This document shows positions 25,801 through 39,100 of a stretch of DNA of 64,000 nt, in pieces. Below the pieces are notes generated by a model. The model had not been told where the DNA came from. It was given only the letters and a program-made list of their open reading frames with translations, and ran no database searches. Source of the stretch: Mesocentrotus franciscanus (lineage: Eukaryota; Echinodermata; Echinoidea; Camarodonta; Strongylocentrotidae); NCBI GenBank assembly GCA_037976565.1, contig CP137672.1, forward strand, positions 37,233,829-37,297,828, written 5' to 3'. The translations under genes and the position numbers were made by a program. How positions within the stretch are numbered: position 1 is the first letter of the stretch; the number at the start of each line of letters is the position of its first letter.

Positions 25801-28800
25801 TTTCTCTTTATCCTCTGCAACCTACTGTCCATACTTGATTGATTGCCGAGTTGGTAGAGCTTTATATTTATTACCCTTTACTTAAAGGTATAGACGAGAT
25901 TTGGAAACGCCCCTCTCTCAAAAAAATGAAATGGAAGCTCTCATTACCAATCATGTGAAAGAATATGTTTTTACTAATACGTGATGATACAAATTTTGCC
26001 GGGAAAGACGGGAAACCGCCTACGAATTGATATATTTGGTAAATTATTATATCTATTGGGACCAAATAGATATCGCGCACGTAGTATACATCTTTCTGTG
26101 TACAGTGTTTGTAACTTTACCAAGACTGGGCCAAATTTCTTATCATTTTGATAATTCCAGAACCTTGCAGTACACACCAATACTTATATGCTAGATCAAC
26201 CTTTTCTGATCGATTCCACAATGTTTCTTTCACAATGCAATCGCATGACCAGAACTGGTCTTTCTCTTTAACCCACCCCTCCTCCCCCTCTCTAACCTTG
26301 ACACAAATTGTGTAGCCCCCCTCCCCCCACCTACTCGATCGACTTGCTCTTTCATAATTTTTAGAAATATGATTTAAGATTAATAAGACATAAGGAATTT
26401 GTTTAAAAAGTCGTCATTATATTCTCAGATTCTGGGTTAATCCTTATATTTGGATACTTTACTACATGTATGTTAAAAACTGTAATGCCATCAATAATTT
26501 CCTTCTCTCTCTCTCTCTTTCTCCTATGCTGTATGTCTTGCCCCACGGGCGCCAATGTTGATTTTGTTGATGACTGGGGAGGGGGCGTATAACCAAATCT
26601 CTCGAAAATGACTCCACCCCAAAAAAAAAATGGAAAGTTTCTTTTATCTGTATTTACTATTTACTGTTGTGTTTTGGATCGGTGTATTTGTAGTTATTGC
26701 AATATCGAGAGGTGCATAAATAAAGAGGTGGTGAGAAATACAAGAGTATATAAACTCTAACAACGAGTCACATAGTCCAGATTCAATATATATTCACAAG
26801 ATGTAGCGCAGCCAAGATATAGCTTGGTGATGGTCTGAACTCCTCTCTCTCCTTTCATGAGGTGCACACTCATCATATTCATTCTCAGTGAGTTCATTCT
26901 CACGGTCATCTAGCTAACACGTGTAATCTGTTCTTGGAAAGGGTCTTATTTTTTGCTAATCAAACAAGGGGGCTTCATTATTGGGAGGGAGACATGCAGA
27001 AGCGGATCTAGAGGGGGTTGGGGGGGTTGCAACCCCCCCCAAAAAAAAAAATCCGGGGACCATTTTTTTAAATCTTATCTTTTTTTTTTAACTTGTAATT
27101 TTATTTTATTCTATTTCTATGTATTTATTTCATTTATTATTATTATTAAAAGTATTAGGCTAACAGTGCTTATTCCAAGGTCCCCAATTCTTTGTATCTG
27201 TGTTGTTAACTGGCCTTACATTGCAGGAAAATGCAACTTAATTTTACAAATTTTCATGGGGTTAATTTGGCAACGACCTCTATACCAAAAATAGTGGTGT
27301 TTTAGATGCAAGAAAACGCCATTTTCACACACAGATTTTCAAAATTTTCCCTACTGTGGGAGGGGACACCCTCCCACACCCTCCCTCGCTCGCTCCGCTA
27401 GCTTGGACTCGGTCGCTACGCTCCTCGCATACCACCCCAACCCCCTTTATAAAAAGCTGGATCCGCCCCTGACATGAAGTCTTCTGTTTTGGAGGTTTGG
27501 GGTTCTTATCAGATGTTTACAAGTAGGGGTTTATTTGGCAGTGAGTGAGTGATGGGGTGAGAGATAGGGATGATTGGAGGGTATAATATCGGAGATGGAT
27601 GGGTTAAACAAATGTTCTGGAAAGGGGGAGTCTGGTATATCACAGGGTGGGTCTTATCTGAATTTGGGGCAGACTGAGTAATATTATATTATTACTGAGG
27701 GGGTGTAGACTAGTACACCCATTACATAACATCCCCTTTCTTTCTCATTGCTATTTTGCCTTTTTAATTTTGTTTGCCTTTTTTATGATTTGTCCCCCTT
27801 TATTCCCATTCTTTGTACCATTCAGCTCATTTAGGTTCAATTCATTATCCATTCTCCATCGTTTAACCCCTCAGTACTGCTATATTCTTTTGCCTTTTGG
27901 GCAGTTTACCGCCCATATCCCGTTATGACCTTTCCGGCATTCTCCTGATGAGCGTTCATCGCCTATTAGCGTTTGAATCGGAGAACCATCCTATTGTTAC
28001 ACCACGCTCAAATAATCATTCCCATGTCTTACAATCCCTTGCATTATCTTTCCAGTATCTTCCCCCGTCAGTTTCGACGACCTTACTATCTCATCCTTTT
28101 CTACAATTTGTTTATCTGTTCTGTGCACAACATCGTAACGTTTATACATTAGATGGAATTGTCCATAATTTACCAGAACCCCCGCCCTTTCTTCATCTCT
28201 CTCTCCCCTCACTTCTCTCACTTACAATGTATTTCAATCTTCTCACCCTTCTCTACGCTCTCTCGTTCTCTTTCTTCTCTACTCTCGCCATTTCCTCTCT
28301 ACATCTGTCATTTCAAACCCTATCAACTCCTAATCTAGCTCCTTCTATACACTTCCCTCGCTCTCTCTCTCTCTCTTTCTCTCGAGTTGGCTTACTCTTT
28401 CTCTCCTCACCCTCCATCTCTTAGATTCATCTTCTAGCTACCTTTTAAAAATACATGTAACCAACGAAGGAAAGAATAAGTAAACGGATTGTCTTAGTGG
28501 TAGTTGGTCTAAAAAATGTAAGGTTTATCCCTTGATTTTAAAGCTGCAAACCCTATTCCTTTTGTATCTGGTCTTTGTGTCTCATTACTTTTCCCACTTA
28601 GACAAAAATGATGCAGATACCATGGACCGAGTTTATAAAAAAGTTTTTTCAGCTTAAGATCCAAGCTCCTTTTGTTATCATGTATCCCCAAACCTAATCG
28701 ATGTGATATTATTTGCTCATAGAACGCTGATCAACTCTATTGTAAACACCCTCCTATTGTTTTGGGAGATTACGGGACGTGCAGCCATCGACGGATTAGC

Positions 28801-31800
28801 TAATCCGCTAACGTGACATATAGGTTCTCCATTATGCTGTTTAATGATTTAATCCCATGTAAAATGTAAAGAAAATTGTATCAATGGGTGGGTATGGAAG
28901 AATACCAAATAGGACCTACATGTTATGTACATTTATTGAGAAACAGAGATTTTTGTTCTCTTCAAAACTCATTTTTTATTATGAAAGAAATGAATACAAA
29001 ACTGTTACATGCATGCGTTATCAGCTTAAACAAGTTAAAAGAACAATCTTAATAAAAAAATCTACAGTATTTTACCTGTTTTATAAAAACCTTATCAGCG
29101 TTTATTACATAAAACAAAATTCCTATCTATGACGAAAGCGTAGTAAATAATAGCTAGCTTCCGTTTCCACATTGTTTCATGAAAAGTGTGTTAAAGAACA
29201 AGTTTATGGTTCATTATTAATTTATTATGATTCTTTACACGTTCTGCAAAAAAAAAGATAACATATTTGCATTATAGGTATAATAGGAACATTTTAGAGC
29301 ATCATATTCAAGTAACAAGTCTACTGATAATTGATACAAATACAGGAGCAGGATCACATTTCCTCTTCATATCACTTCTGGGGAATGGAGAAGAACGAAC
29401 AAATAAAATCCATCTCCGAACACGTTAATTCCAATAAACCGACAAGCACACATATTCCGCTTGATGTAAGATAACGGGCAAAAGACGATCTTCCTTATTA
29501 ATATATTCAAGTTCATGCAAAAATAACAATTGTGGCAATTATAAAGGTAATCATCAACAAGGAATTTTAAAATCAGTAATGACATGCAGCTAACTATGAA
29601 ATTATTGAACAACTCGGTAAGAAAACAACTAAAAGTCGTAACCAAAGTGCTGACCGGAAAGTAAACTGGATTGGTGAGAATGACACTTTTAAAATACTTG
29701 GTATACATTTTTCTACTAAGTTGGATGAAATGATTAATTTGAATTACCATAAAGTTTTGTTGTCAATTAAGAATTTGATAAATCAATGGTCTATGAGAAA
29801 TCTTACTGCTTTAGGAAGGGTCACTGTTGTAAAATCCCTCCTACTTTCAAAGTTAACGTATTTGATTTTAGCTATTCCAGATCCACCGATAGAGGTTATT
29901 AATGATCTTAATAGAACATTATTTAAGTTTATCTGGAAAGGTATGGATGGAGTTACCAGAAACCAAATGACTCAAGATTATGGTAAAGGTGGGGTAAAAA
30001 TGGTTGATGTTCAAACTTATATTTATGCACTTAAAGCGACATGAATAAGAAGAATTCTGAGAGCAGATAATGTACAATGGTGTAACTTTTGTGTGAACAT
30101 AGCTAGCACTCCTGACCTGTTATACTGTTGAGGGTGGTTCGAAAAACTGTGTAATACATTTCATCCTAATCAAAACAACACATTTTGGATTTATGTTTTA
30201 ATACATGTAGCTTGGAGCAAGTTTTGTGCTTCTCATGAACCACAAAATGGATATGATGTAATGACAAATATGTTGCGGTTTAATGATAGAGTTAAAATTG
30301 GCGGCGAGTGCATTTCTTTTAATCATTGGGCTAAGAAAGGTGTGAGGTTCGTTAGTGATATCATGAATGATTCAGGGGAATTCCTTCCTAGGGAAAGATT
30401 CAATGTTCGAACAAATTTTATGAGTACGGTGGAGTAGTGAACGTTATAGAAAAGCAATTGGTATAGGCTCTTGGAGAATATTATCTACTAAAATTACTCA
30501 ACCCTTTCCACTTTAATTTTCTTTTAAAAGATAATAAAGGGTCAAGGAATATTTATGATATGCTTGTTTCTATTAAAAAACTCATTAGGAAATTCACTGA
30601 AAAATTGAATAATAAGTTGAACATTCGATACACTCAAGACATTTGGTCGGTAGTGTATAGTACTCCATATAAAATTAATGTACCACAGATACATGTACAA
30701 AATTAAGGTGCTTTAAGTTTAGGCTCATCCACAGAATTTTAGGGAATTTTAGGGGTTAATTCTTTCCTTTTAAAAATCAATAAACTAGATTCAGGTCTCG
30801 GCTCCTTCTGTAATCTTGAAGAAGAGACATTGATTCACTTGTTCTGTGTATGTCCGATAATTATATTGTTTTGGAGCAAAGTAGCTCAATGGTTGAGGGA
30901 GCTTTCATGTATCCATATACAAATTGATGAGGAGTTGTGTTTATTTGGAGTCAGATCTCTCAAATTTAGTGCTTTGAACATATCATTTTGATTTCTCGTT
31001 TTCATATTTACAAAATGAAAATGAATAATAAGCATCCAAATTTAGATCTTCTCAAAGGAGAGGTTAAGATGTATTTTGATCAAGAGAGGTTCATCTTTAT
31101 AAAAAAAAACCATTTGATAAGAAATGGGAAATGTATTTGGATTATTTTATGCAATAGGCTTCACTTGTACTTCTTCATATTTGGTATAACTTGAATATCT
31201 TTTATGTGTAAAACTGATGTATTGACATTATAAATTGATATGGAACTTATAAAAGTTCTTTTGTTTACCTCTTGATAAACAAAGGAAGGAAAACAATAGT
31301 AAGACACCCAATAAGGATAATCCTTCTGACAATTGAAGCGCGAAGAATAGTGCGAAGCCGAAGAGAGAGAGCGATTTGGATAGTCGGCGAGATCTTATAT
31401 AGCGTGTTTCTAATGTCTTATAATTCAGTGAATGCGGACATTTTGGAACTCTCCCAATTATAGGTGGGTCACTTCATTGTTTATGTTCAAGGAGGTTTTT
31501 GTGAATAGGCGGATTAGGCACAAGGAGTGGTAGCAGAGTAAAAGTCAAATCGTTTTCCTTGTTTCTTTTCTTTTCACGAACAACCAGTTTCGATGGAAAT
31601 GTAGATTTACGATCTAGATACAATTCGCGGACATTTTGACAGGTCATAATGATCGGAGTGAAATGTGTGAAGAAGTAGTAATTGCTCTTTGAAAGTAAAC
31701 ATTCAATCTGGCCACGCATACATTTATTATTTCTTCTCTCCATCTCTCTCTCTTTCTCTCTCTCTCTTTATCCTCTGCAATCTCCTGTCCATACTTGATT

Positions 31801-33159
31801 GATTGCCGAGTTGGTAGAGCTTTATATTTATTACCCTTTACATAACCCACCCCTCCTCCCCCTCTCTAACCTTGACACAAGTTGTGTAGCCCCTCCCCAC
31901 CTACTCGATCGACTTGCTCTATCATCATTTTCAGAAATCTGTTGTTCTAACATTAATAGGTTAGAAAAAAGGAATTTGTTTGAAAAGTCGTCATTATTTT
32001 CTCAGATTCTTGGTTACCATTTTTTGGTATTGTACGTATACTCTTCATATTGAGAATTATCCTTGTTTGGATACTACAATATTAGATATTACAATTTGTG
32101 AATTTTAGTACCATCAATAATTTCCTTGTCTCTCTCTCTATCTCTCTGAGTCTCTCTCTCCTATTCCAATGGTGATTTTGTTGATGACGGGGAAGGGGGG
32201 AAGGGGGTGGGGGGGGGGGGCGGGCCGAGGTCCAACCAAATCTCTCGAAAATGACTCCATCCCCGCAAAATGAGAAAGTTTCTTTTTTTCATTTTTCTTC
32301 AGCAAGAGAGAGGGGGAGAGCACACAACATGGCTAGAACTTTGAATAAAATCATGATTTCTAAAATGATTTTATCTATTTCTGTCAATTTTCATTGCTAT
32401 ATTGCCCTTTTATGTTTTTTCCCCCTTTATTCCCATTCTTTGTACCATTCAGCTCATTCAGGTTAAACTCTTTATTCAGGAGTTTACCCATTCTTCATCG
32501 TTTAACCTCTCTATATTCTTATAAATATTGGTCAGTTTACCGCCCATATCCCGTTATGATCTTTCCTGCATTCGCCTAACGAGCGTTCATCGCCTATTGG
32601 CGTTTGAATCGGAGAACCATCCTATTGTTATACCACGCTCAAATAATCATTCAATTGTCCTATAATCCCTTGCATTATCTTTCTCGTATCTTACTCTCAG
32701 TTTTTGACTACCCACTTGTTCTCATCATTTTTGCATCTGTTCTGTGCACGACATCGTAATTGTCCATAATTCACCAGAATCTCCCTTTTCTTCATCTCTC
32801 TCCCCTCACTTCTCTCTCTTACACTCTCTTTCAATCTTCTCATTCTTCTCTACGCTCTCTCGTTCTCTTTCTTCTTCACTCTCGCCATTACCTCTCTACA
32901 TCTTTTATTTTCATAAGTTTTACCCTACTCCCAAATTATCTAGCCCCTCCTTCTAGTTCTACCCCACCAATTTCTACACTTCCCTCGCTCTCTCTCAATG
33001 CTACCCTTCTTCTCTGTCCCACTTCTCTCTCGTTTGCTCTCATCTCTCCCCGCCCACCCTATCTCCTTATATGTATACCCCACTGAACTGCCCATCTCTA
33101 TCCCATTTCTCTCTCTCTCTCTCTTTCTTTCTCTTGCAACCTCGCCCTCTCCATTCTAT

Positions 33160-33190
<31 letters not shown>

Positions 33191-36100
33191 GGATTACTCC
33201 TTCTCTCCATCACCCTTCACCTTCGAGCTTCGAGCTACCTTTTAAAAAGTACTGTACAATATTACATGTATCCATTATCCAACAAAGGAAAGAAAAAGTA
33301 AACGGATTTTCTTAGTGGTCGTCAGATCTCAGATTTCTAAACCCTATTCCTTTTATGTCAGATCTTCGTTTAGACCGAAATAATACAGAAATTACAGATA
33401 CCATGATAAACCGAGTTTATAAAATGGCAATTTTCAAGCTCCTTTTGTAATTATTAAATCCACAAACCTGACCGGAAATGTTATATTATTTGCTCAAAGA
33501 AAGCTGGGCAACTATATTGTAAACACCCTCCTATTGTTTTTTGGGATTAAGGGACTTGCAGCCATCGACGGATTAGCTAATCCGCTAACGTGGCGTATAG
33601 GTTCTCCATTATGCTGTTTAATCCCATGTAAAATGTAAAGAAAATTGTATCGTGGGTATAGAGGGATACCAAATAGGCCCTGGCCACTACATGTTATGTA
33701 CATTTATTGAGAAACGGTGATATTTGTTCTCTTCAAAAACTCGTTTTTTTATTATGAAAGAAATGAATACACAACTGTTAAATGCATGCGTAAATCAGCT
33801 TAAACAAGTTAAAAGAACAATCTTAATAACAAAATCTATATAGTATTTTACCTGTTTCATAAAAAAACCTTATCACCGTTTATGAAATTTAACTCGTGCG
33901 GTAACAGACAAAATAATAGGTATAGGCCTACCTTTATTATTACAAGAACAGCTTTTCATATTGTTCTACGAAAAAAAGGTCTGCATTTGAAAACAATTAC
34001 ATAAAACAAAATTCTATGGTCCATTATTATGCTTCTCTACACGTTCTGCAAAAACGAAAAAGATAACATAATTACGTGCATTATAGGTATAATAGGAACA
34101 TTACATAGCATCATATTCAAGTAACAAGTCTACTGATAATTGATACAAATACAGGTGCAGGATCACATTTCCTCTCCATATCACTTCCGGGGAATGGGGA
34201 AGAACGAACAAATAATACCCTTCTCCGAACACCTATTAAAACTTCCAAATAAATCAACAAGCACACATATTCCGCTTGATGTAAGAAAGCGGGCAAAAGA
34301 CGATCTTTCTCACTTCATGGAAAAACAAACAATTGTGACAATATTAAAGGTAATCTTCAACAAGGAATCATAAAATAACTAATGACATGCAGTAACTATG
34401 AAATTATGTAACAACTCAGTAAGAAAACAACTAAAAATCGTAATCGTAACCATAGTAAGCATAATAAATACTTAATCATCAACTCCAACTTCTAAACCAT
34501 CGACCAATAATGTTTATGACTTACAGTCAGAAACCGTTTCATAGAAATAAATGGATCAAATCGAGCACGATCTCGGCTCTCTGCTAAGTCATGTAAAACA
34601 TACAATTATCTGCAAGAACAAAACAATTCCACACTGACCATGGAAATAACCTACTCCCACCCCGACCCCTTTAACAAAAAATAAAGTAATGGCACAATTT
34701 GTATGAAATTAACCAGTGAGGTTGTGAGAAAACGCATAGGATGGGCATTGATAGTGTAATTCAGTATTTGTCACTATATAGACCAATGGCTTATTCTCCC
34801 AAGTTAAATTCGCCTTCGTGTTTGCAAACCTGATCTTTTACTATAGGTTAAAATTAAGCCCACCATTTTTCACCTAGGTACCAACACAAGGTAAAATATA
34901 ACTGGTTAAGACAAATATTTGTGTCATTATATCGACGGTCGTAATACACTTTAACAGGCGATGTATGAAATAGTGTATTATTCAACAATATCAACAGTTA
35001 AAAAATCGTAGTGATATCGCTCCGAGTCTTAGCACAAGGCGATTACGGTCTGATCCCAATAGTTCACAAGTCATTTTCGACGTCGGATGCGGATAAACAA
35101 CATACACCACACAAAAGGCCTTTAACATCCGACAGCTGACTTTAGATGTTCTGAGAACCCTCGTCGATGACCATGACATCATCATCAGAGTCGTAGTCGT
35201 TACACATAGCGGGGTCATTTGCGACATCATTCCCTTTATCATTTGCCGCCGCGATTTCTGGTTGGAAGTGCGACGATTTGACAGGTGGCTCGTTTGCATC
35301 AGAATCATCCGCCGACGAAGATGCGCAGAATGTTTTAGATGTGTTGCTCAATCTCTTCACTTCGTCTTCTGCGATGTCGTGTGCGTCCATGAGCGATTGG
35401 AAGATCGAGCCGCTGGTAGTAATGTCGTCATTGCAGACATAGGAAGTCGTTGCGTCGAACTTATGTTGCGCGTCATTGTCAAGTGAACGATGTTGCGACT
35501 TTTCGGTGCGATTCTTCCTCGAAGAAGCCGTTGATCCCGCATTGGATATGTTATTCACAAGTTTCATTATTGACTGTAAGATTGGTTCCGCGGGTGCCTT
35601 CAGAAACTCGAAATCATCATCTTTCATGATGGAACTCGGGATCGAATCCGCAAGTCTATCCGGAAGCTCGTCGGTATTTCCTTTCGAGACAGAATGCGAG
35701 ACCGAATCCATCGCTATCTCCGCGCTAATTTCTTGCAACAAATGCTGCGTTAAGGACGAAGCTACCGTTGTCGTTGGGGTCGTGATTGCCTTTGTCCGAT
35801 CGAAGTCGACTTTGTAGCGCATTGTCTTCTTCACCCGACTTGCGAGTTTTCTAATGGTAGTGATGCCGATACCACCGCGCTCTTTGATCCCGGGAATGCA
35901 CTCGACGATGATCTTGTGAATGAATGGTATAGACATGGGTGTGGTTGATGAGTGTGATGACGACGTGCTTGTCTGCAATTGAAAAACAAGAGTCCTTATT
36001 GATAAACTTGAGTTCTGGTAAATATAGAAAATAAATTCTCACAGAATCCAACGAAATTTACACTGAATGTTCAAGATTACAAATAAATGACATGTAGTGT

Positions 36101-39100
36101 CAAAACAATTTTGGTAGACAATGTATATAGTGGCAGAGTAATGAGCATAGAAATATAGAGAAATCAATAATAGTAGGACCGACACCATGTGCTTAACACA
36201 GGTCGCTATGTGCAAATGGGAGTTGTGGTTTTTATTGAAGATGATGCCCAGTAAGTTTTGTGCGTATATTTTTATTCCACTGGTTCAAACAACCAATCTA
36301 CTGCAGGATAAACAATCCAGAATAAATCGTAGCAATTTTCTCTCAAAATACGATTCCTATACCAGAGCTCAAGATAAGTTTGATAAACCTATACCGTGCG
36401 GCCCCCAAAAAAAAAACAAAAAAAAAAAATTTTACACTTTTGAAATGGCTGCCGAATATGTATGTATGGAATGCTCATAAACTCAACTTTCATATGACAC
36501 CAAAAAGTCCGAATATAATTCATGCTTGGGTGAGCACTGCTCACTTTTGTAAAGGGTATGAAAATTAGGTTGCGCAGGAATTAGCCTTCCAATTTGTGAG
36601 AGGTAAATTCTTTGGAGCTTACAAAATTGAGGGTGATGTGATACATTCATGATTTACCATTTACCTGAAGAATAAGTAGCCAACATCTTGGACATTCCTT
36701 TTTTCAACAAACCGTATTTGAATAATCAATTTACATAATCCCTACCTGATTAATAAGTAAATCAATGAGATGTTCAACTAATCTTACAATAACTGAAATG
36801 TGGGGTGAAGGTTTATATTCAAAGTCGTAGATGTAAAAAATAACAGTTTGTAACATGGAAATTACAACATGTACCATCACCCCATCCTGAGTCTACCAGG
36901 GAAAACAATGCTACAATAAAAAAAATCCTTAATGCAATTCCTGTTCACTCATGCATAGACATTTGGTTTAATAAACCATGAAATTCACTCAGCAAATCAT
37001 GAATGTATCATATCACCCTCAATTTTGTAAGCTCCAAAGGATTTACCTCTCACAAATTGGAAGGCTAATTTCTGCGCAACCTAATTTTCATACCCTTTAC
37101 AAAGGTGAGCAGTGCTCACCCAAGCATGAATTATTTTCGGACTTTTTGGTGTCATATGAAAGTTGAGTTTATGAGCTTTCCATACATATAAAACTTTTCC
37201 CCAGAATCATATATTTTTTATTCGGCAGCCATTTCAAAAGTGTATAGTTTTTTTGGGGACGCACGGTATAGGTTTTAACGCCATATTCTTATGTGAATAT
37301 TCCACGATTGACGATTCGTGATTCGTTACATCAATGTTATCAATCTCATATGAAGTGGACAGTGGTTAGCGAATTTCTGTTTTTCACATGACTAGTACTA
37401 CTTTCTCGGGAAATAATAGATTCTTCTAGAAAGTTATTTATCAAGACGCTTTGATCGTTATAGCCCGGCCATAAAGAGTCATAAATTAAAACTGTGTTCG
37501 TGTGTCAGGTCGAATAAATGACAACGGGTAGCTAGAGGTTGTCGCTATATGCACTATGTAATTTATTGTTCTGTATTTAGTCGATTATTACTGATGCACA
37601 CATATTTAGTGGTATTGCTTTGTTTAGGGGAAAGAAAAAACCTATTTAAACTTCAAACGTTGGTATGAACTATGAAGAGATAATTTGAAATGTGAGCCAA
37701 AACTTACTTTAAATTTGACATCCTTTAAATGTTCCATTTGCAGGCAAAAAAAATAAAAATGAAAAGGTTAAATTCCAACGGCATTTGAAAGATAATACTA
37801 ATTTAGAACTTCCCTTAATAATAACAAAAAAGGGGGCTTAAACATGTCTTTAAGTTAGTTGGCTGCAAAAGGGACATAGTCTTTATAGCCCAAGTCCACT
37901 CCAAAAATACCTTACTTTCAATAGAAGCAGAAAAATCAGACAAACTAATCAACAACAGTTTGAGCAAAATCGGATAACTAATAAGAAAGTTATGAATTTT
38001 GGAAAAAGTATGTAAAACTATGGAATGGAAATCACTACACAAATTGCCAATTTGGTTATCAGTTTGTGACGTCATGTCCTCACTATTTATCAATTGCTTT
38101 ATATAGTTTAATCCCATTAATTTCCCTTTTTATCCCCTAAAACTTGATTTCCCCATGCCTTTGCCCAGGTTATATGATTTGTATCATATTGCGTGCATGA
38201 CATTTCACAAAAATTTTCATGAACTTTGAAGAATTGATACTATTTTTTGAATATTGTATATTCATTATTATTGATTTTAATATAAATAGTTTATCAAAAT
38301 TCACATTTTTCATGATTTAACTGGAAAAAATTACTCTATATTAGTGCATCCACACAAAAACATATTACTATCAATCTAACTTGGATGCTGGTGTGAAGAA
38401 ATAAGATTCTTAAGGAGAAAATAGGAAATTTATATTATCAATATAAAGAAAATAATTAGTGGATAGTGAGGACATGACGTCACAGACTCATGAGTGAGTT
38501 GCCAATTTGTCAAGTGATTTTCAAAGTTTTTCATGTCATTAAAAATTTTGGAGTGGACTTGGGCTTTAACTCTACAAAAGCCCAGTGGAGTTATTTCTAT
38601 TTTTCTATACGTATTACATGTATTGACAAGGTTTTTAGAATCATGTTAGTGAAATCACAATTCTCTCGTTAGAAATTGAAAACTACTAATACACGTACAA
38701 GCAACTTTGAAGTAGTCCTGTGAAAAGAAATATGTTGTCAAATAAATAATGATATCTACAACGAATTAATATTTTGATTCGAGATAACAATTTATATTAG
38801 ATGAAACAAAACTTCGGCTCTGTGAATCCTGTTATAATATCTTGGACTGAATATTTTTTTCTTGAAATCCTATTTCATTGTTGCCCATTTTAATATCATG
38901 TTTTAATAGAGAAAATAATTTTCTTTAAAGACAAATATATACAAGCTGCATTAAATCAGATCATTAGCCAATCATTAATCGGAATTGCCTTATTAAAGAT
39001 ATTACATTTCTGTATCGCCATTTTCAAAATCATAACTAGTAGGCCCATTTAATGGCCGCAGATCTCAATTTCGTCGTTATTTATAGGTTATTGTAGAACA

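Larger units (their letters stand above)
25370..29645. repeat. duplicated unit A
   Basis: Shared landmarks with unit B in the same order: GAAGCGCGAAGAATAGTGCG (~25411), TGATTGCCGAGTTGGTAGAG (~25839), CAGTTTACCGCCCATATCCC (~27902), GACGGATTAGCTAATCCGC (~28790) and ACAAGTCTACTGATAATTG (~29315). It contains two insertions absent from unit B: a TTAA MITE at 25882-26271 and about 1.1 kb at ~26650-27735. Frames inside (e.g. 27897-28424) are low-complexity Leu/Ser and not conserved between the copies. Confidence 0.85.

Noticed and set aside
27897..28424. 175-residue frame in unit A
   Set aside because: The matching region of unit B breaks the frame, and composition is pyrimidine-driven Leu/Ser.
31290..34450. 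Units A and B as long terminal repeats of an LTR retrotransposon
   Set aside because: There are no TG...CA ends, primer-binding site or gag-pol between them; the interior is a LINE tail.
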